DNA of 64,000 nt from Perlucidibaca piscinae DSM 21586 (GTDB taxonomy: Bacteria > Pseudomonadota > Gammaproteobacteria > Pseudomonadales > Moraxellaceae). The stretch lies in contig NZ_ATUE01000006.1 of assembly GCF_000420045.1 (NCBI RefSeq), positions 558,001 to 622,000 on the forward strand, in the 5' to 3' direction. Under the pieces are notes generated by a model. It saw only the letters and a program-made list of their open reading frames with translations, was not told the DNA's origin and made no database searches. The stretch's first letter is position 1; every line of letters starts with the position of its first letter. This document shows, piece by piece, positions 34,801-42,698 of this stretch. The position numbers and the translations under genes were made by a program.

Positions 34801-34876
34801 CGATCGACAGGATCAGAAAGAACAGGGTGACGGCGCGCTCGCGCACCGCCAGCGCCGACAGGTTGGGAAAGCTCAC
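31826..34876 (-). CDS. Second RND efflux transporter
   Basis: Protein of 1016 aa with typical RND topology and the proton-relay pair Asp403-Asp404 (LLVDDAIIAIEMM). It overlaps the adaptor gene by 4 bp (ATGA). It belongs to the same broad HAE1-like class as the pump at 22.5-25.6 kb and shares much of its motif wording, so the two may be distant duplicates. No outer-membrane factor or dedicated regulator is adjacent, so it probably borrows a channel encoded elsewhere. Confidence 0.92.
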   Translation of the reverse strand: MSFPNLSALAVRERAVTLFFLILSIAAGIHAFFAMGRAEDPAFTIRVMMVSAIWPGATPEEIQRQVADPLEKRLQEVENILNLQSIIHPGRVDIIVEFEDFTPSQKMPQLFYDVRKRMQDEAPRLPAGVIGPISNDDFADVYFSLMALTAPGLPHREVVQVMEGIRDRLKRVPGVEKALILGERPERVFLEFDSLKLVNLGINPAQIFQAIEEHNRLIPAGRMETAGPRVYIRLDNTLAGPDELAEVPLRIGGSLIRLGDIASIRRGYEEPPGYLVRSRGDDAVLLGLVMHDGENGLELGARLKDFIAAEQERLPLGMRFEPLTNQANAISQAVNLFQAKFLIAMLVVMGVSILAIGLRAGLVVGIAIPVTLGLTFVIMRSMGINLDRITLGALILALGLLVDDAIIAIEMMIVKMEEGWDRVRAATHAWNVTAAPMMYGTLVTVVGFVPIGFAKSGVGEYTGNIFWVLGISLLVSWLVAVTFTPYLGVKMLPDQSAHAAAAGGDIYRTPGYVKLRRLIQWCVDERKKVVWGTVGLLLLSIGAMVGPVQKQFFPSSDRPEVMISVYLPQGTSVAVTDGVARRLENILKPMPQVSTLSSYVGGGAPRFFISILPEQPDPAFAKIVAVAHDTESRDQIIAELNRRIAAGEFPEARVRVSSLLYGPPVMWPVSFRVAGPDINTLRDIATRLRDLMAAEPQIRSAHLEWDERAPVLQLHMDPARLRQIGLTPAEVARQLQFELEGGAVTTLRQGNRVVEVHARGKSAPEVRLAGLELRSADGRKIPILQLGRVETRYEEPVIKRYNREPFIAVHADVVDMQPNDMTALLWQKMEPLRASLPRDYHIAISGSVEQSDKANVSIERLQPLMVALMLIFVMLQMRSFSGTFMVVATAPLGVIGAVLALLLFNQPFGFVALLGLIGLAGILMRNTLILTQQVKDHLESGMVPVTAVVEAAVCRARPVVLTAFAAVFAFVPLTFDGFWGPLAYVLIGGVAVGTLITLLFVPALYAMWFKLDRTAA

Positions 34877-35919
34877 GGCGTGAGCTCCCGCACCGCCATG
34901 CCCGGCTTCAGCAGGTGCGTGCCGAGCGCGATCAGGCGCGTTCCGGCAGGAATCTCGCCACGCACCCGGGCAGACTCCGGCCCCACCACCAGGATGGCCA
35001 CCGGCTGCGGCTGCGCCTTGCCGTCAACGATGCGCCAGACCCGGGCGCCCTGACCGCGCTCGTCGAGCGCACCCAGCGGGATCTCCAGGTCCTGGCCGCC
35101 AGCGGCGATGATCTCGAAGCGGGCACTGACGATGCTGCCCAGCTCCGGCACCACGGAGGGCCTGACCAGCTGGTAGCGCGCGCGCCAGGTGCGGCTGACC
35201 GGGTCCAGGGCACCCGCCACCTCGCGCAGACGCAGATCGAGCAGGTCGCCCGAGCCCAGCTTGACCACGCCCGTGGCCGGCACCTTCTGGCCTTCCGGCA
35301 CGAACACCTCGACCTCGCGCTCGCCATCACGGGCAAGCACCGCCACGGTCTGGCCCGGCGCCACCACCTGGCCGGGCTCGACGCCGACCTCCATGAGCAC
35401 GCCGGCGGCATCTGCGCTGATCGCCCCGTAGGCGGCCGCATTGCGCGCCTGCTGCCAGCGCGAGGTGGCCGCGTCGGCACGACTGCGCACCTCGCGTTCG
35501 CTCAGCTGCACGCGCTCCAGCAGCTGCCGGCTGATGAAGCCCTTGTCGAACAGCGCCTGGTGACGTGCGGTATCCGACGCCGCCGTCGCCAGCGCGGCTG
35601 CGGCCGCGGCACGCTCGGCATCGGCCGCACGCACGCCGGCCTCGAGATCACGCGGATCAAGGCGGAACAGCAGCTGACCGGCCCGCACCCGGGCACCGGC
35701 ATCGACGCGGCGCTCGATGACCTGGCCGGCGACCCGGAACGACAGCGGCACCTCGTTACGCGCGCGCACGGTACCGGTCAGCGCCATGTTCACGCCGTCG
35801 GCACCACCGACGACATGGGTCTTGACCCACGGCGCCGGATCCCCGGTCTTCGCATCCGGATCAGAGCACGCAGCGACAGCCAGACCGAGACAGAGTACGA
35901 CGACGATGCGTTTCAACAT
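34873..35919 (-). CDS. RND periplasmic adaptor lipoprotein (second system)
   Basis: Membrane-fusion protein of 348 aa with a lipobox at AVAAC (Cys18), an Ala-rich helical hairpin (about 85-150) and lipoyl/beta-barrel parts (for example FRVAGQVIERRVDAGARVRAGQLL). The ATG at 35919 has AGGAA 8 nt upstream; the longer frame has no support. It is coupled to the RND gene by the 4-bp overlap. Confidence 0.9.
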   Translation of the reverse strand: MLKRIVVVLCLGLAVAACSDPDAKTGDPAPWVKTHVVGGADGVNMALTGTVRARNEVPLSFRVAGQVIERRVDAGARVRAGQLLFRLDPRDLEAGVRAADAERAAAAAALATAASDTARHQALFDKGFISRQLLERVQLSEREVRSRADAATSRWQQARNAAAYGAISADAAGVLMEVGVEPGQVVAPGQTVAVLARDGEREVEVFVPEGQKVPATGVVKLGSGDLLDLRLREVAGALDPVSRTWRARYQLVRPSVVPELGSIVSARFEIIAAGGQDLEIPLGALDERGQGARVWRIVDGKAQPQPVAILVVGPESARVRGEIPAGTRLIALGTHLLKPGMAVRELTP

Positions 35920-36011
35920 GAAGATGATTCCTGCAGCGTGACGGCACATGGCCGCAACGGACTTATTCAGACAGCCGACGGATTTTGCTGGCAACTATGC
36001 CACGAAGGCTG

Positions 36012-36698
36012 TCACGACGACAGCCCCCTGCCACCGCGTTTGTCCAGATCCCGTGCCGTTCCCGACGGTGCTACCGAGGCGGCATCGGGTCCCGTGCCAA
36101 GCCAGCGGTCCAGTGCCGGCAGCATGAAACTGAACCAGTAGTCCTCATGACGGAAATGGTGCAGCCGGTGGTTGCGGAAGACCGCCTGGTAATACGCGGA
36201 GCGCGGCTGAATGCGGGTATGGACGATCCAGTGCGTCCATTCATAATTGAGTGCGGCGAGACCGAACCCGGTCAGGAAGCTCAATGCAACGGCGCGATCC
36301 GGCAGCAGCGGGACCGCCAGCACAAGCATCGGTGCCAGCATCACAGGCACATACACCGGAAGAAACACGAGACGGACACGCCATGGCTCGGCGTGGTGCG
36401 CCCGGTGCTTGACGGCAGGATCCGGATCAATCCGCCAGCGACCGAGCTGCCACGGACGCGCATGCAGCACATGACGATGCAACAGCCACTCCATCACCGG
36501 CCAGACGGCGATGGCAAGCGCGAAACCGGCCAGATCCCGAACGGACCATTCGCCGAGTGCGAAACGCCAGCCGGCAACGCCCAGCACGAATACAAGAATC
36601 ACGCAGACGCCGGGCTGTCGCAGATACACTGCGAGGGCACCGGAAAAGGTTTCAGGGGCCCGCCGGCTCGCAAGCCAGCTGGGTTCAGCCTCGTTCAT
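36012..36698 (-). CDS. Fatty acid hydroxylase superfamily membrane protein
   Basis: Integral membrane protein of 228 aa with histidine clusters that bind a di-iron centre: HRHVLH, KHRAHH, HWIVH and NHRLHHFRHED, with four or five helices between them. The family hydroxylates or desaturates lipids, sterols or carotenoids. The ATG at 36698 is chosen; a GTG three codons upstream is possible, and neither has a strong ribosome site. The substrate is unknown. Confidence 0.83.
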   Translation of the reverse strand: MNEAEPSWLASRRAPETFSGALAVYLRQPGVCVILVFVLGVAGWRFALGEWSVRDLAGFALAIAVWPVMEWLLHRHVLHARPWQLGRWRIDPDPAVKHRAHHAEPWRVRLVFLPVYVPVMLAPMLVLAVPLLPDRAVALSFLTGFGLAALNYEWTHWIVHTRIQPRSAYYQAVFRNHRLHHFRHEDYWFSFMLPALDRWLGTGPDAASVAPSGTARDLDKRGGRGLSS

Positions 36699-36801
36699 GA
36701 AGTGCACTCACGTGTCAGGAGGTGCTGCCATCCTGACGCATCCGGCAGCGCACGACCAGTCCGCTCACGCATGCTGCCGTCCGGCCGATGCCGGAGCTCC
36801 G

Positions 36802-37539
36802 TCAGTACCCGGACTGCTGCTGACGCGCCAGGGCATCGTGCAGTGCCGTGGCATCCTCGTCCGTGATGTCCAGCGGCGTATCGATCTCGGCGAACGCCGC
36901 ACGAATCTGCTCCGGCGTCAGAGGGAGCAGAACGGCCTGTTCTTGCCGCGCATGCCGCTCGCGTCCTGGATGCAAGCGCGCGGCGATCGCCGGATCCTGC
37001 AATCGGACAGGCTGGCGCCAGGCGGCCGGGTAGCGTCGCCACGGGAAGGCAGCATTCAACACCACCGCAGCAAGCACAATCAGCACGGCATCCCAGAGCA
37101 CGGGGGTCATCACGAAGGACCAGTCCGGACGCACGCCGGCACCAGTGGCAAGCACCACCGACAGGGCCGTGGCGCCACCCGGCGGGTGCAGACAGCGCAG
37201 CAGGTGCATGACGGCAATCGCCAGCGATACCGCCAGCGCGGCCGACAGCGGACTGGCGCCCAGCACGCTGACCACCAGCACGCCGACGACGGCCGAACTG
37301 ACCTGGCCGCCGATCACCGACCAGGGCTGCGACAGCACGCCGTGCGGCACCGCGAACACCAGCACCGCCGAGGCACCGATCGAGGCCACCAGCACCAGCC
37401 CGGACTGGCTGCTGTCCTGCCAGGCATGACCGAACGACGCCAGCAACCACATGCCGGCCAATGCCGTCAGCACGGCAATCAGCTGTTCACGCCAGGACAC
37501 CGTGTGCTCGGGCCAGCCCAGAACCTGTTTCCACCGCAT
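36802..37539 (-). CDS. HPP-family integral membrane protein
   Basis: Protein of 245 aa with about four membrane helices in the first 180 residues and the family-defining HPPGGA motif near residue 117. A soluble charged C-terminus follows. In cyanobacteria HPP proteins move nitrite, but the role in proteobacteria is not settled. AGGGA precedes the ATG. Confidence 0.85.
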   Translation of the reverse strand: MRWKQVLGWPEHTVSWREQLIAVLTALAGMWLLASFGHAWQDSSQSGLVLVASIGASAVLVFAVPHGVLSQPWSVIGGQVSSAVVGVLVVSVLGASPLSAALAVSLAIAVMHLLRCLHPPGGATALSVVLATGAGVRPDWSFVMTPVLWDAVLIVLAAVVLNAAFPWRRYPAAWRQPVRLQDPAIAARLHPGRERHARQEQAVLLPLTPEQIRAAFAEIDTPLDITDEDATALHDALARQQQSGY

Positions 37540-37608
37540 GCCGCGTCCCTCGCCCTGCCGAATGCGAAAATCGCACCAATAGTAGGCACTGAGACGGCAA
37601 ATGACCAG

Positions 37609-38361
37609 TTATGGTGCGGGCAATGTGCCCGGTGCCGTGGCTGGCTTGCGACGGTAGTCGATGTCGACCAGGTAGGCCTTGCCGGTGGCGGGGTTGAGCA
37701 CGTTGGACACGCCGCGATACTGCAGCAGCTCGCGACTGGTCAGGCCGTACACCACGTCGATCGGATCAACCAGCAGACGCAGCAGCGAGTCGGGCTGGAT
37801 GCGCAGGCGAAGGGCCTGCTCGTCACCGACGCGGATGCGCCCCTGCGGCAGGATGCGGAACCGGTACTGGTCCAGCTGGCCGACCACGGCCAGACGCAGC
37901 GACACCGGCTTGCCCGCCTCCAGCGTGGCCAGCTTGTCGACCAGCAGGGCATTGAAGCCGGAATCGGCCGCCAGGTCCGGCAGGCGCGGCAAGGTCTTGC
38001 GTTCAACCTGGCCGTTGCGCACCTTCTCCAGCTGCAGGCCGTTGCCCGACACCGCCGTGATGCGCTCCTCGTAACCGGCGCCCGGCAGGCGATAGCGCAT
38101 CAGCGGCACGTAGGGGTCACGGCTGAAGTCCAAGGTCTTCTCGCCCAGCAGGCGGCCGTCCGGCGCCACGTAGCGGATGCTGCCGGAGCGCCATTGCACG
38201 CCGTCGTACTGATGACGATGCACTTCGGTGTAGAGGTAGCGACCGCTGCCCTGCTCGGTGGCATAGCCGAGGTAGCGTGTCTCGCGCGGTGCGGCCGACA
38301 CCGCAGTGCTCGTCATCGCGAGCACCGCGGCCAGGGTGACTCCCCGCATCACGATACGCAT
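37609..38361 (-). CDS. DUF3108-like exported protein
   Basis: Protein of 250 aa with a signal peptide (cleavage near residue 22, VSAA) followed by a mainly beta-strand domain. I recognise a DUF3108-like layout only loosely. GGGAG precedes the ATG at 38361. It starts 10 bp after the cyclopropane-synthase-like gene and is probably co-transcribed, so a role in periplasmic lipid handling is possible but not shown. Confidence 0.65.
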   Translation of the reverse strand: MRIVMRGVTLAAVLAMTSTAVSAAPRETRYLGYATEQGSGRYLYTEVHRHQYDGVQWRSGSIRYVAPDGRLLGEKTLDFSRDPYVPLMRYRLPGAGYEERITAVSGNGLQLEKVRNGQVERKTLPRLPDLAADSGFNALLVDKLATLEAGKPVSLRLAVVGQLDQYRFRILPQGRIRVGDEQALRLRIQPDSLLRLLVDPIDVVYGLTSRELLQYRGVSNVLNPATGKAYLVDIDYRRKPATAPGTLPAP

Positions 38362-38371
38362 GACATCTCCC

Positions 38372-39430
38372 TCAGCGCTTGCTGAACAGGTAATGACCGA
38401 CACCCCACTCGCGCCCGTGGTCGTAGCCGAACAGCTCCGCCACCGCCATGTAGAACATGCGCCAGCGCTGGAACCAGATCGCCGCCTGCTCATTGCCGTA
38501 GCAGGTCCGGAAAAGGGCCATGATCTCGTGGCGTGACGCGTCCATGCCGGCCAGCCAGTGGTTTGAAGTCTTCTCGTAATGACGGCCGTCGACCCACCAC
38601 TGCCGGGTCAGCACCAGGTGATCCTGGAAGTTGGCCAGCAGGGTCTCCGAGGGCATGATGCCGCCACTGAAGAAATAGCGCGTCATCCAGTCCTCGCGCT
38701 CGCGATCCTCGAAGAAATAGGCCAGGTGGCGGTGCGCGAAGATGTGCACGAAGAGCTGGCCGTCGTCATTCAGCCAGCGCGACAGCTTGGCCAGCAGCAG
38801 GCCGTAGTTGCGCATGTGCTCGAACATCTCGATGGACAGGATGCGGTCGAAGCCGGGCTCAACGCGCTGGCCGTCTGCGCTGACCGCGGGGAACTCGAAG
38901 TCGACGATGTTGCCGGTCAGGATGGTGAGGTTGCCCAGACCGCGTTCGGCCGCGCGCGCCAGGATGAATTCGCGCTGGCCGTGCGAGTTCGACAGGCCGG
39001 TGACCGAGGAATTGGGAAAACGCTCCGCCAGCCACAGCGACAGCGAGCCCCAGCCGCAGCCGAGGTCGAGCAGGCGCTGGCCGTCACGCAGGCCGGCACG
39101 CTCGGCATAAAGCGACAGCATCAATTCCTCGGCCTCGGCCAGAGTCTCGTTGCCGGTCGGGTACAGGGCGCAGGAATACTTCAGGCGCGGCCCGAGGTGG
39201 CGGTGAAAGAAGGCCGCCGGCACCTCGTAATGCTGCTCGTTGGCAGCCTGGGTCTCGATGGCGATGGGGCTGGCGCGGAGCTGGTCGAGCAGCTCCTGGC
39301 GCCGCGTGCTGGCACGCTCGGCATCGTCGGCACCCTCGTCACGCAGGCGCTGCGCCATGAGCTTGCGCATGCCGTGACGCGTCAGTGCGTCAGGGATCAT
39401 GCCGCGTTCACAGAGATCGATCGCATCCAT
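38372..39430 (-). CDS. Cyclopropane-fatty-acid synthase family methyltransferase
   Basis: SAM-dependent methyltransferase of 352 aa. The SAM-binding motif LLDLGCGWGSLSLWLAERFP, the ILSIEMFEHM segment and the C-terminal YFFSGGIMPS region match the CFA/mycolic-acid synthase family. It is shorter than E. coli Cfa (382 aa) because the N-terminal domain is reduced, and it resembles the subgroup related to coclaurine N-methyltransferase. It may therefore modify membrane lipids or a small molecule. It heads a two-gene unit with the DUF3108-like gene. Confidence 0.85.
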   Translation of the reverse strand: MDAIDLCERGMIPDALTRHGMRKLMAQRLRDEGADDAERASTRRQELLDQLRASPIAIETQAANEQHYEVPAAFFHRHLGPRLKYSCALYPTGNETLAEAEELMLSLYAERAGLRDGQRLLDLGCGWGSLSLWLAERFPNSSVTGLSNSHGQREFILARAAERGLGNLTILTGNIVDFEFPAVSADGQRVEPGFDRILSIEMFEHMRNYGLLLAKLSRWLNDDGQLFVHIFAHRHLAYFFEDREREDWMTRYFFSGGIMPSETLLANFQDHLVLTRQWWVDGRHYEKTSNHWLAGMDASRHEIMALFRTCYGNEQAAIWFQRWRMFYMAVAELFGYDHGREWGVGHYLFSKR

Positions 39431-39516
39431 CCGGAAATTCCTTGTCAGCTTGTGGCAGTTGCCGTGTTGACGGATAGTGACCGCGGTTTGTTACACCGCA
39501 AACAGGACAAAAAAAG

Positions 39517-40599
39517 ATGCGCCGGATTCCGGGAGTGACGGTCATGCGCGCGGGACATCAACGCCAGCCCGTGCGGATGCTGCTCATCCTGGCGCTGGCC
39601 ACCCTGCCGGCTGCCCTGCCCGCGCAGACCGTCAGCGCATCCTGGCCCGACGGCTTTCACAACACCACGCCGGGCCGCGAGCCGCAGACGCGCGACCTGC
39701 TGCCCTGGCTCTGGGGTCGGCTCACCGGCCCGGCGATCCGCCACGCGCCTGACGAGATCGCCCGGCAGCCGGTGGATGTCGCGCGCCTGCACCAGCGCGT
39801 CGACGGGCTGCGCGTGACCTGGCTGGGTCACAGCACGGTCCTCATCGAAATCGACGGCTTTCGCGTGCTCACTGATCCGGTGTTTTCCGAACGCGCCTCG
39901 CCGTTTTCCTGGCTGGGGCCGCGGCGACTCACCCCGCTGCCGGTCGACCCTGCCCGTCTGCCGCACATCGATGCCGTGCTGATCTCGCACAACCACCACG
40001 ACCACCTCGATGTCGGCAGTCTGCGCCAGCTGGCGCGGCAGCCCGGCGGCGCCCCTGCCGTGTATGTTCCGCTCGGCGATGACGACTGGCTGCGCGAGGA
40101 CGGCATCCCGCAGGTGCAGGCACTGGACTGGTGGCAGCAGGTCACGCTGGGGCCGGCGCGCATCACCTTCGTGCCGGCGCAGCACTGGAGTCGCCACATC
40201 ACCCGCCGTGGCCGTGACCGGAGCCTGTGGGGTGGCCATGTGCTGCAGGTCGGCGCAGTCTCGGTCTATCACGCCGGCGACACCGGCTACGGGCCCGACT
40301 TCAAGGCCATCGGCGATCGTCTCGGCCCCTTCACGCTGGCCCTGCTGCCGATCGGCGCCTACCAGCCGCGCTGGCTGACCCGGCGTCAGCACATCGACCC
40401 GGCCGAGGCCGTGCAGGCGCACCGGGATCTGCGCGCCAGGCAAAGCCTGGGGGTGCACTGGGGCAGCTTCGTGCTCAGCGACGAACCCATCCAGCAGCCC
40501 CCGGGCGATCTGGCCGAGGCACGCCGAGCCGCGGGCGTGTCCGAGGACGAGGTGATGACCTGGGCGATCGGCGAGACGCGGTCTTGGTCTGCCCCCTGA
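39517..40599 (+). CDS. Metallo-beta-lactamase-fold hydrolase (UlaG / NAPE-PLD type)
   Basis: Protein of 360 aa with a hydrophobic N-terminus (about 21-37) that may be a signal peptide. The zinc motif HNHHDH is at residues 158-163 (HxHxDH), with GHST, HAGDTGY and a late GVHWGSF histidine. The layout fits the UlaG/NAPE-phospholipase D-like branch, which hydrolyses phosphodiesters or lactones. AGGA lies upstream of the ATG. It diverges from the CFA-type gene. Confidence 0.87.
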   Translation: MRRIPGVTVMRAGHQRQPVRMLLILALATLPAALPAQTVSASWPDGFHNTTPGREPQTRDLLPWLWGRLTGPAIRHAPDEIARQPVDVARLHQRVDGLRVTWLGHSTVLIEIDGFRVLTDPVFSERASPFSWLGPRRLTPLPVDPARLPHIDAVLISHNHHDHLDVGSLRQLARQPGGAPAVYVPLGDDDWLREDGIPQVQALDWWQQVTLGPARITFVPAQHWSRHITRRGRDRSLWGGHVLQVGAVSVYHAGDTGYGPDFKAIGDRLGPFTLALLPIGAYQPRWLTRRQHIDPAEAVQAHRDLRARQSLGVHWGSFVLSDEPIQQPPGDLAEARRAAGVSEDEVMTWAIGETRSWSAP

Positions 40600-40653
40600 A
40601 ACCGGCTAGTCTCAGGCCTCGACGTCAACCACACGAACGGCCAGGAGAGCCCC

Positions 40654-41523
40654 ATGGCACGACGCGACGCCAGCGCCATCAGTCCCACCGCCTACTACAC
40701 CAGCGCCGTCTGGCTGCATCACGGCCTGTCGCACCCGGCCTTCGCCCACCTCAACAGCCATCTCTACTATTACGGTCTGAAAGGCCCGCAGATGGCCTTC
40801 AAACTGCTCGGCGGTCCGACCCTGGATGATTTCCTGCTGGCCCGACACCAGATCATCGACCACGAGCTCGATGCCGCCATCCGCGACGAAGGCATCACCC
40901 AGGTCATCGAGATCGCCGCCGGCCTGTCTCCGCGTGGCTGGCGCTTCGCCGAGCGCTTCAGGGACAGCCTCACCTACATCGAGGCCGACCTGCCCGGCAT
41001 GGCTGAACGCAAGCGCAAGCTGCTCAAGCATGGCGGCATCGACAGCGATCACCACCACGTGCTCGACATCGACGCCTTCGCCAGCGACGGCGCCTCGCTG
41101 GAAGCCATCGCGCGCACGCTGGATCCGGCGCGCGGACTGGTCATCATCACCGAGGGGCTGGTCAACTACTTCGACACCGACACCGTGGCCGGCCTGTGGA
41201 CGCGCATCGCGGCGGTGCTCAAGCGCTTCAGCAAGGGCATCTACCTGAGCGACCTGCATGTGCAATCGGTCAATCAGGGCATGTCCGTGCAGGCCTTCAT
41301 GGGCGCGCTGTCGACCTTCGTGCGCGGGCGCGTGCATCTGCACTTCAGCGGCGAGACGCAAGCCTGCGAGCAGCTGCTGGCCTCCGGCTTCGACTGGGCA
41401 CAGCTGCTCACGCCCTCGGACTACCGCCAGATCCTGCCCGACTGCAACCGCAGCGGCGCCGATCTGGTGCGGGTGGTCAAGGCACGCTGTGGCGCACTGC
41501 CGTCCGCTCACGCCCCCAGTTGA
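40654..41523 (+). CDS. LCM/PPM-family class I methyltransferase
   Basis: Protein of 289 aa of the leucine-carboxyl-methyltransferase family (COG3315). A SAM motif (VIEIAAGLSPRGWRF) is at about 100-114, followed by YIEADLPGM and an ITEGLVNYF segment. Bacterial members methylate small molecules or are uncharacterised. It follows the metallo-hydrolase gene by 54 bp and overlaps the convergent MFS gene by 47 bp. Confidence 0.78.
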   Translation: MARRDASAISPTAYYTSAVWLHHGLSHPAFAHLNSHLYYYGLKGPQMAFKLLGGPTLDDFLLARHQIIDHELDAAIRDEGITQVIEIAAGLSPRGWRFAERFRDSLTYIEADLPGMAERKRKLLKHGGIDSDHHHVLDIDAFASDGASLEAIARTLDPARGLVIITEGLVNYFDTDTVAGLWTRIAAVLKRFSKGIYLSDLHVQSVNQGMSVQAFMGALSTFVRGRVHLHFSGETQACEQLLASGFDWAQLLTPSDYRQILPDCNRSGADLVRVVKARCGALPSAHAPS

Positions 41524-42676
41524 GCAGCAGCAGAGCCATGGCACAGAGCAGGCCGGCGCAGGTGAACACCCATACCGCGCTGGCCGGCGTCCACACCAGG
41601 CCCGCCGCCCACGAGCCCAGCGCCACCCCGCTGCCCCAGAGCATGCTGTAGATGGCCTGGCCCTGACCCTGATGGCCGCCACCGAAATGCCGGTGGATGA
41701 GCACCATGGCAGCGGCATGAAAGCTCGCGAACGAGGCCGCATGCAGCAGCTGCGCCGACCAGATTGCCCAGGGCGAGTCCGCCAGCGCCCCGATCATCAG
41801 CCAGCGCACGCCGGCCAGCGCCAGACTCCACTGCAGCAGGCGCGCCTCCCCCGCCGCCGGCAGCAGCCGGTGCATGTACCAGAACATGACCACCTCGGCG
41901 AACACGCCCAGCCCCCACAGCCAGCCGATGGTGCCGCGCCCGTAGCCGTGCTGCTCGAGGTGGATGCTGTAGAAGGTGTAGTACGGCGCGTGCGAGAGCT
42001 GCAGCAGGAAGTGCGCGATGAAGAAGGTCAGCACCGGGCGCCGGCAGAGGATGGCGAACACCCCCTCCGTGCGCTCGTGGCGCGTCTCGGTGGCGACATC
42101 CGGCACGAACAACGTCGCCAGCCAGGTCGCGAAGGCGCAGATCAGCAGCGCCAGCGGCAGGTGACTGACCGGAAAGGCCTCGAAGTACAGCCCCAGCCCG
42201 GTGCCGGTGGCAATGAAGCCGAGCGAGCCCCACAGGCGTATGCGGCTGTAGCGCTCGCGCTGGCTGCCCAGGTGCGCCAGCGTGACCGCCTCGAACTGCG
42301 CCAGAATGGCATTCTGGAAGAAGCCGTAGACCAGCAGCACGGCTGCCAGCGGCCAGTAGTCGCGCACCACGAACACGCCCAGCCAGCCGATGGTGATCAT
42401 CGCCGCGCCCAGGCGCACCAGCGCCAGCCGGCGTCCGCTGCGGTCGGCGACATAGCCCCAGAAGTTCGGGGCCACGATGCGCGTCAGCATGACGATCGCA
42501 CCGAGCTCGCCGATGGCGGCGGCATCGAAGCCCAGCGACTGCAGGTACAGCCCCCAGTAGGGCATGAAAGCGCCGATGACGGCGAAGTAGAAGAAGTACA
42601 CCGCCGCCAGCGGCAGCACCGGAACCGGGCTGGCGCTGGCGTCAGGACGGGCCGCAGGCACGGATCGGGTCGTCAT
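41477..42676 (-). CDS. Major facilitator superfamily transporter (HcaT/LacY-like)
   Basis: Protein of 399 aa with about 12 membrane helices in two halves and the loop motif GYVADRSGRR. It belongs to the MFS_1-like group that includes HcaT of E. coli. An MFS gene next to aroC also occurs in Pseudomonas, so this is probably its counterpart. The substrate is unknown. Its 3' end overlaps the convergent methyltransferase gene. Confidence 0.87.
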   Translation of the reverse strand: MTTRSVPAARPDASASPVPVLPLAAVYFFYFAVIGAFMPYWGLYLQSLGFDAAAIGELGAIVMLTRIVAPNFWGYVADRSGRRLALVRLGAAMITIGWLGVFVVRDYWPLAAVLLVYGFFQNAILAQFEAVTLAHLGSQRERYSRIRLWGSLGFIATGTGLGLYFEAFPVSHLPLALLICAFATWLATLFVPDVATETRHERTEGVFAILCRRPVLTFFIAHFLLQLSHAPYYTFYSIHLEQHGYGRGTIGWLWGLGVFAEVVMFWYMHRLLPAAGEARLLQWSLALAGVRWLMIGALADSPWAIWSAQLLHAASFASFHAAAMVLIHRHFGGGHQGQGQAIYSMLWGSGVALGSWAAGLVWTPASAVWVFTCAGLLCAMALLLLNWGRERTAVRHSVP

Positions 42677-42698
42677 GGAACGACCGCGCGCGGCCGGC

